DNA of 64,000 nucleotides from Acidimicrobiales bacterium (GTDB taxonomy: Bacteria > Actinomycetota > Acidimicrobiia > Acidimicrobiales > JADJXE01), in the NCBI GenBank assembly GCA_016716005.1, contig JADJXE010000001.1, forward strand, positions 3,361,001 to 3,425,000. The letters are read 5' to 3'. A model generated the notes under the pieces. The model ran no database searches and had not been told where the DNA came from. It was given only the letters and a program-made list of their open reading frames with translations. Positions within the stretch are counted from its first letter, which is position 1, and every line of letters begins with the position of its first letter. Shown here piece by piece: positions 52,277 through 60,526 of this stretch. The translations under genes and the position numbers were made by a program.

Positions 52277-53293
52277 TCAGCCCTCCGGCCGCCAGAGCTC
52301 CAGCGGGGTGCGGTCGCGGGGGCCCTCGAAGGGGAGGGGCACGGCCGCTCCCCCGGCCGCGGCCGACGCGTAGGCGCCGCACACCACGTCGAGCACCTCG
52401 CGGCCGAACGCGGCGTCGGGCCAGGGCCGCCGGCCCAGGGTGATGTCGTCGGCGAAGGCGTGGAGCTGGCCCACGTAGCCGTACTGCTCGAGGAGCACCG
52501 GATCGGCGGTGGCGGCCGGGAGCCCGACGGGTTCGCCGTTGCGCTCCAGCGAGGGCGCGGGCAGCAGCTCGGCGCGCACGACCCCCGAGCCGCTCGCCGC
52601 CTGCAGGTCCCACGCCTGCGACGGCGAGGCCCAGCTGGCCACGACCCGGGCGCGCAACCCCGACGCGAACGTCAGATCGACTTCGGCGTGCTCGTCGGTG
52701 GGGTGGTCGGCGGCGCCCTCGAGCCGGGCGGCCACCGCCACCGGTGGCGCCGGCCGGGCCAGCAGCAGGGCCACGGCCAGCGGGTGCACGCCCAGGTCGA
52801 ACAGGGCGCCGCCTCCCCAGTCGCGGGTGAGGAACGCCCCCCAGGTGGGCCGGCCCTGCACGGCCCGCACCTCGAGGTGGTGGAGCGGGCCGAGGCTCGC
52901 CGCCTCCTCCACGGCCCGGACGACCACCGGCGCGAAGGCCAGGTTCTCGGCGTAGCCGACCCGCGGGAGACGCTGCTCGGCCTCGACCAGCCGGTCGGCG
53001 TCGGCCAGGCTCGTGCACAGCGGCTTCTCCACGACGACCCCCGCGCCGGCCTCGAGGGCGGCCAGGGCCAGCTCGACGTGGCTCGCCGGCGGCGTGGCCA
53101 CGATCACCACGTCGGCGCCCGCCGGCAGGTCGGCGGTGCGGCACGCCCGGGCCCCGAGGCGGGACGCGAGTACCGCGGCCCGCTCCGGGTCGCGGCCGGC
53201 CACCGCGACCACCGGCAGCCCCAGGTTCCGGGCCGCCAGGCCGTGCACGGTGGCCATGAAGCCGCCACCGGCCAGTGCCAGCGAGGCCGCCAC
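52277..53293 (-). CDS. Gfo/Idh/MocA family oxidoreductase
   Basis: 338-aa NAD(P)-dependent oxidoreductase, typically of sugars or inositols. The N-terminal Rossmann domain begins ALAGGGFMATVH. It continues with VIVATPPASHVELALAALEAGAGVVVEKPLCT near 75 (EKP signature) and has DLGVHPL near 175, the catalytic His region. The C-terminal domain is complete. The start GTG at 53293 lies 3 bp from the stop of the upstream LLM gene, so the two are one transcription unit. The substrate is not predictable. Confidence 0.9.
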   Translation of the reverse strand: MAASLALAGGGFMATVHGLAARNLGLPVVAVAGRDPERAAVLASRLGARACRTADLPAGADVVIVATPPASHVELALAALEAGAGVVVEKPLCTSLADADRLVEAEQRLPRVGYAENLAFAPVVVRAVEEAASLGPLHHLEVRAVQGRPTWGAFLTRDWGGGALFDLGVHPLAVALLLARPAPPVAVAARLEGAADHPTDEHAEVDLTFASGLRARVVASWASPSQAWDLQAASGSGVVRAELLPAPSLERNGEPVGLPAATADPVLLEQYGYVGQLHAFADDITLGRRPWPDAAFGREVLDVVCGAYASAAAGGAAVPLPFEGPRDRTPLELWRPEG

Positions 53294-53296
53294 CGA

Positions 53297-54235
53297 TCAG
53301 GTGCCGGCCAGGCGGGCGACCACGGGGGCGAAGCCGTCCATGGCGTCGCCCTGCACCACGACGTAGCTGAACCCCCACCGCTCCCGCCGGGCGTGGAGGG
53401 TCTCGGCGATCTGCTCGACGCTGCCCAGCAGCACGTGCGGGGTTCCCTGCACGTCGGCGGGATCGAGGCCCATCCCGCCCGCGACCAGCTCCGCCATCGG
53501 CCCCGGATCGTCGGTGACGATCGCGACGAAGGCCAGCACGTTCAGCTCGAGGTCGTCGAAGCGGTCACCGGCCGCCTCCCGGACCCAGCCGACCTTGCGG
53601 TCGACGGCGTCGGCGGTGGCGTCGGCCAAGGCGTCGGGCCCGATCTCCCCGGCGTGGAGCCGAGGGTTCACACCCACGATGTCGGCGTGGCGGGCCGCGA
53701 TCGACAGGACCCGCCGGCCACCGCCGCCGATCAGCAACGGCGGGTGGGGCCGCTGCACCGGCCGGGGCCGGAGGTCGAGCCCCGTGATCGTGTAGTGGGG
53801 GCCCCGATGGGAGAAGGGGCCCTCGGCGAACAGGCCCTTGAGCACCGCGATCGACTCCTCGAAGCGGTCGACCCGCACGGCCGGGGGGTCGTAGGCGATG
53901 CCCGACTGCTCGTAGTCGGTGCGCATCCACCCGGCACCGAGGCCGAGCTCGAGCCGCCCGCCGCTCAGCAGGTCGATGGTCGCGGCCTCCATGGCCAGCA
54001 CGACCGGGTGGCGGTAGTCGTTGTCCCAGACCAGGGCACCGACCCGCAGGTCTGTGGTGGCGTCGGCCGCGGCCATCAGCGCCGGACCGGGCGCCAGCTG
54101 GTCACCGAAGTGGTCGGGGACGAACAGGCTCGAGTAGCCGAGCGCCTCCGCCTTCCGGGCCAGGGCGGCCCAGCTCTCGCGGTCGGGGGCGGTGGCCAGC
54201 TGGACACCGAAGCGGAACCTGCGTTCGTGCGGCAT
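53297..54235 (-). CDS. LLM-class F420-dependent oxidoreductase
   Basis: 312-aa luciferase-like barrel. The N-terminus RRFRFGVQLATA, the segment LFVPDHFGDQLAPGP near 38 and the GGRLELGLGAGW motif near 103 are typical of the actinobacterial F420 subgroup sometimes called the MSMEG_2516 type (TIGR03621). It transfers hydride with F420 or, less likely, FMN. ATG 54235 is chosen because TACCGT lies 8 nt upstream; the longer frame to 54340 would overlap the divergent PBP gene. It is transcribed with the Gfo/Idh gene. Confidence 0.88.
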   Translation of the reverse strand: MPHERRFRFGVQLATAPDRESWAALARKAEALGYSSLFVPDHFGDQLAPGPALMAAADATTDLRVGALVWDNDYRHPVVLAMEAATIDLLSGGRLELGLGAGWMRTDYEQSGIAYDPPAVRVDRFEESIAVLKGLFAEGPFSHRGPHYTITGLDLRPRPVQRPHPPLLIGGGGRRVLSIAARHADIVGVNPRLHAGEIGPDALADATADAVDRKVGWVREAAGDRFDDLELNVLAFVAIVTDDPGPMAELVAGGMGLDPADVQGTPHVLLGSVEQIAETLHARRERWGFSYVVVQGDAMDGFAPVVARLAGT

Positions 54236-54243
54236 GGGCGGGC

Positions 54244-54249
54244 ACGGTA
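54244..54249 (-). promoter_or_regulatory. Leaderless -10 box of the LLM-Gfo operon
   Basis: TACCGT on the minus strand followed by 8 nt and ATG 54235. Confidence 0.5.
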
Positions 54250-54285
54250 GCCCCCCGCCGCGGCCGGTGGGGTGCCCGCCGGCGG

Positions 54286-54291
54286 TAGGTT
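54286..54291 (+). promoter_or_regulatory. Leaderless -10 box of the PBP gene
   Basis: TAGGTT followed by 9 nt and ATG 54301. It lies in the 65-bp region shared with the divergent LLM promoter. Confidence 0.5.
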
Positions 54292-54300
54292 GATCACGCC

Positions 54301-56655
54301 ATGCGCGTCGTCCGACTCCTCGTGCTGATTCTGGTCGCAAGCATCGGGCTGGCGGCCACGGCGGTGGCGCTCGTCCCCCCGGCGCGCCAGCTCGCGTCCT
54401 CGACGAGCTCGAGGCCCGAGGACATCAACCTCGATCCGCTGGCCCAGCGCTCGCTGGTCTATGCCGCCGACGGCACCCTCCTGGCCTCGCTGCACGCCGA
54501 GGAGAACCGCTCCGACGTGCGGCTCGACCAGGTGCCGCAGGTGGTGATCGACACCGTGCTGGCGGTGGAGGACGAGGACTTCTACGAGCACGGCGGCGTC
54601 AACCTCCGCTCGACGATCCGGGCGCTGTTCGCCAACGTGTCGAGCGGCGGCATCGAGCAGGGTGGCTCCACCATCACCCAGCAGCTCGTGAAGAACGCGC
54701 TGCTCACCCCGGAGCGCGACGCCGAGCGCAAGTTGAAGGAAGCGGTCCTGGCGGTCCGGCTCGAGGACGAGATGACGAAGGACGAGATCCTCGAGCGGTA
54801 CCTGAACACCGTGTACTTCGGCAACGGCGCCTACGGGGTGCAGGCCGCGGCCGAGACGTACTTCGGCGTGAACGTGGAGCAGCTCCTGCTGCCGCAGGCG
54901 GCCCTGCTGGCCGGGCTCATCCGCAACCCGGCGGGCTACGACCCGGTGCAGGACCCCGAGGGTGCCCTGGGCCGGCGCTCCGAGGTGCTCCAGCGGCTGG
55001 TCGCGCTGGGCGAGCTCACCCAGCGTGAGGCCGACTACTACGACCTGGCGCCGCTGCCGGATCGCGTGCAGCAGCTCCTGCCGCCGCCCGACGACTACTT
55101 CGTCGAGGAGGTCAAGCAGCAGCTGCTCGACGACGAGCGCCTCGGCGAGACCCCTCAGGAGCGCTACAACGCGGTGTTCAAGGGGGGCCTGCGCATCTAC
55201 ACCACCTTCGACCCGCGCCTGCAGGCCGCCGCCCTGGCTGCCCGCAACAGCACGGTGCCGCCCGACGCCTGGCTCTTCACCGCCGCCGTCGCCTCCCTCG
55301 ACCCTCGCACCGGGGCGGTGCGGGCCATGGTGGGCGGGCCCGGCTTCGAGCGGTTCAAGTTCAACCTGGCCACCCAGGGGCTGCGCCAGACCGGCTCGTC
55401 GTTCAAGACCTTCGCGCTGGTCGCCGCGCTGGAGCACGGGGCGATCCCGGACGACACGATCGACGGCAGCAGCCCCTGCCGGTTCGAGATCCCGGGCCAG
55501 GACGACTACGTGGTGCGCTCGCACGGCGGGAGCGGAAGCCTGTACCGGGTCACGGCGTCGTCGATCAACTGCGCCTTCGTCCGGCTCGGCCTGGCGGTGG
55601 GGCTCAACAACGTGATCGACGCGGCCCAGCGGATGGGCGTGAGCAGCCGCCTCGACCCGGTCCTGTCGCTGCCGCTCGGCACCATGCTGGTCTCGCCCCT
55701 CGACATGGCGTCGGCCTACGGGGTCCTGGCCGACGACGGCGTGCGCAACGAGCCCTACGTGGTGGAGCGGGTGGAGACGGCCGACGGCGACGTGGTCTTC
55801 GAGCACGAGGCCGACCCCGAGCGGGTGCTCGACCAGGACGTCGCCCGCATGGCCACCGACGTCCTGCAGGGGGTCGTGACGAACGGCACGGGCGAGGGCG
55901 CAGCCCTCGGGAACCGCCAGGTCGCCGGCAAGACCGGCACCACCGAGGACAACGCCGACGCCTGGTTCGTGGGCTACACCCCGCAGCTCGTCACCGCGGT
56001 GTGGATGGGCGCACCGGGCGGGCGCCTCCCGATGACGAACCTGGGTGGCATCAACGTGTTCGGCGGCACCTACCCCGCGGAGATCTTCCAGAAGTACATG
56101 ACCGCCGCCCTCGACGGCCAGGCCGAGCTGGCGTTCCCCGAGCCGCCCGAGCCCTACCGAGAGGGCACCCGCCTGTTCGTGCCCGACGACGAGTGCCGCG
56201 AGGACCGCTTCCTGGCCCTGGCCGAGGCGTCGGGTCCGCCGCCCACGGTCCCTCGCGAGGGCGAGGTCTCCCCGGTCGCCACCCGGTTCGACGACATCGC
56301 CCGGGGCTCGACCCGCACGTGGTGCTCCGGCGCCGACCTGGCCAACGACGACGACGCCCCCGACCGCACCGGCGACCGCCCCGTGGTGACCGGCGACAGC
56401 CCCGGCGACACCGGCGACACCGGCGACACCGGTTCGGGCACCACCCCGGGCGGGGAGGGATCCACCACGGTGCCGACCGAGCCGGCACCGACCACCTCGA
56501 CCCCGCCGGCGTCGCAGCCGCCGCTGCCGCCCACGTCGGTCCCTATCACCGTGGCGCCCCCGACGACGGCGCCCCCCTCGACCACCGCGCCCTCCACCCT
56601 GCCGCCGATCTCCCAGGTGCCGATCCCGATCGTGCCGCCGGGCTTCTCCCCGTGA
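54301..56655 (+). CDS. Class A penicillin-binding protein (transglycosylase/transpeptidase)
   Basis: 784-aa bifunctional enzyme for peptidoglycan synthesis. After an N-terminal membrane anchor, the GT51 domain has EDEDFYEHGG (Glu near 91) and GGSTITQQLVKN. The transpeptidase has the Ser in TGSSFKTF near 366, SIN near 421 and KTG near 543 (GKTGTTEDNADAW). The end carries a ~120-residue Pro/Thr/Ser-rich tail with GDTGDTGDTG repeats. It is slightly compact compared with PonA-type proteins. The ATG has TAGGTT 9 nt upstream. It overlaps the next gene by 4 nt (GTGA). Confidence 0.95.
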   Translation: MRVVRLLVLILVASIGLAATAVALVPPARQLASSTSSRPEDINLDPLAQRSLVYAADGTLLASLHAEENRSDVRLDQVPQVVIDTVLAVEDEDFYEHGGVNLRSTIRALFANVSSGGIEQGGSTITQQLVKNALLTPERDAERKLKEAVLAVRLEDEMTKDEILERYLNTVYFGNGAYGVQAAAETYFGVNVEQLLLPQAALLAGLIRNPAGYDPVQDPEGALGRRSEVLQRLVALGELTQREADYYDLAPLPDRVQQLLPPPDDYFVEEVKQQLLDDERLGETPQERYNAVFKGGLRIYTTFDPRLQAAALAARNSTVPPDAWLFTAAVASLDPRTGAVRAMVGGPGFERFKFNLATQGLRQTGSSFKTFALVAALEHGAIPDDTIDGSSPCRFEIPGQDDYVVRSHGGSGSLYRVTASSINCAFVRLGLAVGLNNVIDAAQRMGVSSRLDPVLSLPLGTMLVSPLDMASAYGVLADDGVRNEPYVVERVETADGDVVFEHEADPERVLDQDVARMATDVLQGVVTNGTGEGAALGNRQVAGKTGTTEDNADAWFVGYTPQLVTAVWMGAPGGRLPMTNLGGINVFGGTYPAEIFQKYMTAALDGQAELAFPEPPEPYREGTRLFVPDDECREDRFLALAEASGPPPTVPREGEVSPVATRFDDIARGSTRTWCSGADLANDDDAPDRTGDRPVVTGDSPGDTGDTGDTGSGTTPGGEGSTTVPTEPAPTTSTPPASQPPLPPTSVPITVAPPTTAPPSTTAPSTLPPISQVPIPIVPPGFSP

Positions 56656-57365
56656 CCGCGGCCGGGCAGCTCCTGGTGATGCAGGAGCACGACACCCGCA
56701 TCGACCAGCTGCGCCACCGCCGGGCGACCCTGCCGCCCCGGGCCGCCCTGGCCGAGCTGGAGGCTGCGTTGGAGGCGCTGGCCGGCGAGCGGGCCGGGGT
56801 CCAGGCGGGCCGTGACGATCTCGGTACCCGCCAGGCCCGCCTGGAGGGAGACCTCGACGCGTTGGAGCGGCGGGCCGTCGAGCTCGACAAGAAGCTGGCC
56901 CAGGGCAGCGTGCCCCGAGAGCTCCAGGCCCTCGCCCTGGAGCGTGACGGGGTCCTCGAGCGCCACGGCCACCTCGAGGACGAGCTCCTCGAGGTGCTCG
57001 AGGCGGTGGAGGCCGCCGACGCCGCGCTGGTACGCCTCGACGATCAGCGCGTCGAGCTCCAGCGACAGGTGGTCGCCGGCCGGGACGAGCTGGCCGTCGC
57101 CGAGGCGGAGATCGATGCCGAGCTGGGCGCCGAGCTGGGGGCGCGCGAGCGGGCCGCCGCCGATGTCCCCGACGCCCTGCAGGCGGAGTACGAGCGCCTG
57201 CGCGCCAAGCTGGGTGGGGTGGCCGCCGCACCCCTCACCCGCTCGAGCTGCGGAGGCTGCCACCTCACCCTGTCCGCGGTGGCGCTCGACCGGATCCGCG
57301 GCCTCCCCCCCGACGCCATCGTGCACTGCGAGCAGTGCGGGCGGATCCTCGTCCGCTCGCGGTAG
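56652..57365 (+). CDS. C4-type zinc ribbon coiled-coil protein (DUF164-like)
   Basis: 237-aa protein. Residues 5-180 are a long helical coiled coil rich in Glu, Leu, Arg and Ala, followed by a C4 zinc ribbon CGGC...CEQC near residues 201-229. This CT398/DUF164 layout is found in many bacteria; the function is unresolved, though links to flagellar/secretion or nucleic-acid-associated roles have been suggested for homologues. The GTG start overlaps the PBP stop (GTGA). The downstream membrane-protein gene begins 7 bp later, so this is a five-step gene run from PBP to the histidine phosphatase. Confidence 0.88.
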   Translation: MTAAGQLLVMQEHDTRIDQLRHRRATLPPRAALAELEAALEALAGERAGVQAGRDDLGTRQARLEGDLDALERRAVELDKKLAQGSVPRELQALALERDGVLERHGHLEDELLEVLEAVEAADAALVRLDDQRVELQRQVVAGRDELAVAEAEIDAELGAELGARERAAADVPDALQAEYERLRAKLGGVAAAPLTRSSCGGCHLTLSAVALDRIRGLPPDAIVHCEQCGRILVRSR

Positions 57366-57372
57366 CCCGGCC

Positions 57373-57882
57373 ATGGTGCTCTGGTTCGCCGGGATGTCGG
57401 TGCTGCTGGTCTGGATCGTGTTCCGCGACCCCGCCATCGACTACCGCCTGGTGGTGGCCGGTGCCCTGGCCCCCGACCTCGTCGACGCCGTCACCGGCGG
57501 CACCTGGGCCGCCCACTCGGTGCTGTTCAGCGTGGCCCTGCTCCTCGCCGTGATGCTGGCCACCCGCCATCGGCGCGCCCTCCGGCGTCGGCTGCTCGCC
57601 CTCCCCATCGGGATGTTCCTGCACCTGGTGCTGGACGGAGCCTGGGCCGACACCGATGCCTTCTGGTGGCCGCTCACCGGATGGTCGCTGGGCGGGAGCC
57701 CGATCCCGAGCCTCGACCGGGGGTGGGTCAACCTCGTCCTCGAGGTGGTGGGCGCGCTGGCGCTGGTGTGGTGCTGGTTCCGCTTCGGCCTCGACGACGC
57801 CGAGCGCCGTCGCGCCTTCTGGCGCACCGGCCGCCTCGACCGCAGCCTGGTCGGCCCCCAGCCACCGCCACCTTCGTGCTGA
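57373..57882 (+). CDS. Small polytopic membrane protein
   Basis: 169 aa with about four hydrophobic segments. It has conserved-looking polar positions: APDLVDAV near 32, AAHSVLF near 47 and LHLVLDGAW near 82. This spacing of Asp/His recalls the YdjM/YbcI (DUF457-like) membrane proteins, which are called putative metal-dependent hydrolases, but the match is weak. The ATG lies 7 bp after the zinc-ribbon gene and the end overlaps the histidine phosphatase by 7 bp, so it is in an operon. Function unknown. Confidence 0.75.
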   Translation: MVLWFAGMSVLLVWIVFRDPAIDYRLVVAGALAPDLVDAVTGGTWAAHSVLFSVALLLAVMLATRHRRALRRRLLALPIGMFLHLVLDGAWADTDAFWWPLTGWSLGGSPIPSLDRGWVNLVLEVVGALALVWCWFRFGLDDAERRRAFWRTGRLDRSLVGPQPPPPSC

Positions 57883-58454
57883 TCCTGGTGCGGCACGGGC
57901 GCACCGCCGCCAACGCCGGCGGGCTGCTCCTGGGTCGGCTCGATCCACCGCTCGACGAGGTCGGTCGGCGCCAGGCCGAGGCCCTCGCCGCCGCCCTGCC
58001 AGCCGGGGCGCGGCTGGTGTCGAGCCCGCTGCGCCGGGCGCGCCAGACCGCGGAGGCCATCGCGGCGGGCGGCACGCCGGTGGAGATCGACGACCGGTGG
58101 GTCGAGCTCGACTACGGGGAGTACGACGGGGTCCCGCTGGGCGATGTCCCTTCGGAGGTGTGGGCCCGGTGGCGGGCCGAGCCCGGCTTCGCACCGTCGG
58201 GCGGCGAGTCGCTCGCCGATCTCGGCACCAGGGTGCGGGCCGCGTGCGACGACCTCGTGCCCGTGGCCAGCGGGGCCGACGTGGTGGTGGTGAGCCACGT
58301 CTCGCCCATCAAGGCGGCGGTGGCCTGGGCCCTGGGCGTCGGCGACGGGGTCTCGTGGCGCACGCACCTCGACCCGGCCTCGATCACCACCGTCGGCATC
58401 GGCCCGCGCGGGCCGGTGCTGCGGGGCTTCAACGAGCGCACCCACCTGGGCTGA
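57876..58454 (+). CDS. Histidine phosphatase family protein
   Basis: 192-aa phosphoglycerate-mutase-like phosphatase. The catalytic LVRHGRTAAN is at residues 4-13 (His7), SSPLRRARQTAEAI near 48, the second acid region ELDYGEYDGV near 79, and VVSHVSPIKA near 141 has the second catalytic His. Substrates in this family range from phosphoglycerate and fructose phosphates to alpha-ribazole phosphate. The GTG start overlaps the preceding membrane-protein gene. No cobalamin genes lie nearby, so the substrate remains open. Confidence 0.88.
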   Translation: MLILVRHGRTAANAGGLLLGRLDPPLDEVGRRQAEALAAALPAGARLVSSPLRRARQTAEAIAAGGTPVEIDDRWVELDYGEYDGVPLGDVPSEVWARWRAEPGFAPSGGESLADLGTRVRAACDDLVPVASGADVVVVSHVSPIKAAVAWALGVGDGVSWRTHLDPASITTVGIGPRGPVLRGFNERTHLG

Positions 58455-58456
58455 GA

Positions 58457-58474
58457 CGGCGATCGAGATCGCCG
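58457..58474. terminator. Bidirectional hairpin between convergent genes
   Basis: CGGCGATC-GA-GATCGCCG is a perfect 8-bp palindromic stem with a 2-nt loop. It lies between the stop of the histidine phosphatase (58454) and that of the minus-strand gene ending at 58479. No T-run is present. It could serve both strands. Confidence 0.45.
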
Positions 58475-58478
58475 ACGG

Positions 58479-60410
58479 TCAGTTGAGGCGACGGCGGTCG
58501 GCCGTGCGGATCGCGACCGTGGTGGCGGCGACCACGGCGATCCCGGCCCCCAGGACGAGCAGCAGGTCGACCAGCCCCGAGCCGGATCCGCCATCGTCGG
58601 CCGTGGCGGTCACGGCCTCGTCGGTGCCGGCATCGGCATCGGCATCGGGATCGGCCGTGTCGTCGCTCGACGGGCCACCGGGCCCGGAGGTGCTGGTGGT
58701 AACGCCGGCCGCCGGGTCGTCGCTGGCCTCGGCCGGGGCGATCGTGGTCGAGGTGGCTGCGCCCAGGTCGAGGCTCGACCCCGCCAGCGCCGAGCCCACC
58801 AGGTCGCCGAGGTCCATGACGGAGCCGGGCGGGGTCGCCGGCACGGTGCGCGGCGGCCTCGTCGGCCGCGGGCTGGTGGGGACCGTGGGCGGCGGGACCG
58901 TGGTGACGATCGGGACCGACGGCCCCCCCGGGAACAGCGGCCCGAGACCGCTGCCACCACCCGGGGGGATGGTGCCGCCACCGGGCACCGTGGCGCCCGG
59001 GATGGTGCCGCCACCGGGCACCGTGCCGCCCGGGATGGTGCCGGCGACCGTAGTGGTGGGGGATCCGCCGTCACTGCTCGGCGGGGTCGGGGTCGGCGTC
59101 GCGCTCCCGGCCAGCACCGGTGCGACGCCGGTCGGACCGGCCACGACCAGCCCCCCCGGCATGGCCGCGAGTGCCACCGACCCGGCCGCGCACGTGTCGG
59201 TGCAGCCTGGCACCACACCCGGCGCCCAGGTCCGTGACGCGCCGGTGGCCGGGTCGAGGGTGAGGAGGCCGACGGTGCCCTCACGGCGGCCCACGACGGA
59301 CAGCCCGGCCTCGGTGAGCACGGGCGCCGAGCCGAGCTGGTCGACCGGCTGCGTCCAACGGGTTGTGCACGTGCGCGTCGCCGCGTCCCAGTCGACCCGC
59401 ACGAGCGCGCCCGGGCCGTCGTCGGGCGAGGCGATGGCCACGACGACGCCCGCGCCGTCGGCGGCGAGCCCGGTGGGGCGGCCCGCCGGCAGGGGGGCGC
59501 GGCAGGCCTGGCGGGGGTCGGTGTCGGCCCCGGCCCCGGGCTCCCACCCGGCGGGCGGGTCCGCGGCCCACCACAGGCTGAGGGCGACGGGCTCACCGGG
59601 GGCGACGGTGGCGACGACCGGGTCGGCGCCGGCGACCAGCACCGGCGCGGGTACCGGGCCACCGGCGGTGGTCGAGCCGTGGGTTGCCGACCACTGCACG
59701 GCGAGGCCGTCCGGCCCGACCGCGAGGCTGGCCGTCGCCGTGGGGCGGGCGACCACCAGGGCCCCGGCGGCCCCGGGCCCGATCCCGGCCCGGGCGCCGG
59801 GCGGCTGGCCGTCGCACGCGTCGGGCAGCGTGGCCGTCCACCGCAGCTGCTCGGCGGGGAGCGAGCCGGGCACGATCCCGGCCGTGCCGCCCGCGGTCAC
59901 GAGGGCGATGCGGCCGTCGGCTGCGAGGGTGCCCCCGGTGAGCGGGTCGTCGGGGCCGCACCCGAGGGCGGCGGGCAGGTCGAGGCGCGCCAGGCGGCGG
60001 ATGGGCGAGATCGGCGAGCCCGGCAGGGCGTCGGTGAAGGTCTGCACGGACCGCCCCCGCAGCACCACGTACGTGTCGTCCCCGGCGAGCAGGCCCGTGA
60101 TCGGCGAGCCGGCGGGCGCAGGCCGGCCCGCCGGGCGGGCCAGGTCGACCACTGCGCCGCTGGTCAGGTCGACCTTGGCGACCGCGCCCTCGTCGGGCCC
60201 GGCGGCCACCACGCCCCAGGCGATGGTCGCGCCGTCCTCGTTCCCGACCGCCTGGAGCCCGGCGAGCGGTCCCGGCAGCGCGACGGGCGCGCCGGCGGCC
60301 CGAGCGGGCGCAGGGTGGGCGAGCAGCACGCCGGTGGCGAGCAGCAGGAGGACGGTCAGCAGCCGGGTGGCACGGCGGCTGCGCCCCGGCCGGGGGGCGT
60401 GGGGGGGCAT
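58479..60410 (-). CDS. Secreted, membrane-anchored repeat-rich protein
   Basis: 643-aa surface protein. It has a Sec signal peptide (residues 1-39, ending ARAAG) and a ~400-residue region of repeated beta-blade-like segments (VDLTSGAVVDLARP, then LVRVDWDAATRTCTTRW), plausibly a PQQ/WD-type propeller. A long Pro/Gly/Thr linker contains 11-residue TIPGATVPGGG repeats. It ends with a single transmembrane helix and RRR tail, as for a membrane-anchored exoprotein. Cysteines are sparse. Function unknown. ATG 60410 has TACCGT 7 nt upstream, so the longer frame is rejected. Confidence 0.8.
   Translation of the reverse strand: MPPHAPRPGRSRRATRLLTVLLLLATGVLLAHPAPARAAGAPVALPGPLAGLQAVGNEDGATIAWGVVAAGPDEGAVAKVDLTSGAVVDLARPAGRPAPAGSPITGLLAGDDTYVVLRGRSVQTFTDALPGSPISPIRRLARLDLPAALGCGPDDPLTGGTLAADGRIALVTAGGTAGIVPGSLPAEQLRWTATLPDACDGQPPGARAGIGPGAAGALVVARPTATASLAVGPDGLAVQWSATHGSTTAGGPVPAPVLVAGADPVVATVAPGEPVALSLWWAADPPAGWEPGAGADTDPRQACRAPLPAGRPTGLAADGAGVVVAIASPDDGPGALVRVDWDAATRTCTTRWTQPVDQLGSAPVLTEAGLSVVGRREGTVGLLTLDPATGASRTWAPGVVPGCTDTCAAGSVALAAMPGGLVVAGPTGVAPVLAGSATPTPTPPSSDGGSPTTTVAGTIPGGTVPGGGTIPGATVPGGGTIPPGGGSGLGPLFPGGPSVPIVTTVPPPTVPTSPRPTRPPRTVPATPPGSVMDLGDLVGSALAGSSLDLGAATSTTIAPAEASDDPAAGVTTSTSGPGGPSSDDTADPDADADAGTDEAVTATADDGGSGSGLVDLLLVLGAGIAVVAATTVAIRTADRRRLN
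58966..59040 (+). repeat. 33-bp tandem repeat within the surface-protein gene
   Basis: About 2.3 copies of a 33-bp unit starting GGGATGGTGCCGCCACCG, with units at 58966-58998 and 58999-59031 and a partial third. On the coding (minus) strand it encodes the Gly/Pro/Thr linker repeats. Copy number may vary between strains. Confidence 0.75.
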
Positions 60411-60417
60411 CCGGACG

Positions 60418-60423
60418 ACGGTA
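60418..60423 (-). promoter_or_regulatory. Leaderless -10 box of the surface-protein gene
   Basis: TACCGT on the minus strand followed by 7 nt and ATG 60410. Confidence 0.5.
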
Positions 60424-60526
60424 GCCGCCCGCCGAACGCCATGGCGCGCGCCCCCGCGGCCCGGGCGGGGGCGGCGCCGGTGGCCGTCCGGCGGCTCGTG
60501 ATGGCCGCAGCGCGCCGCGGTCGGGG

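Noticed and set aside
50343..53378. Single ~1000-aa protein joining VanW to upstream sequence
   Set aside because: The frame upstream of 52226 is the antisense-like shadow of the Gfo/Idh/MocA gene; a normal start and a -10 box fit at 52226.
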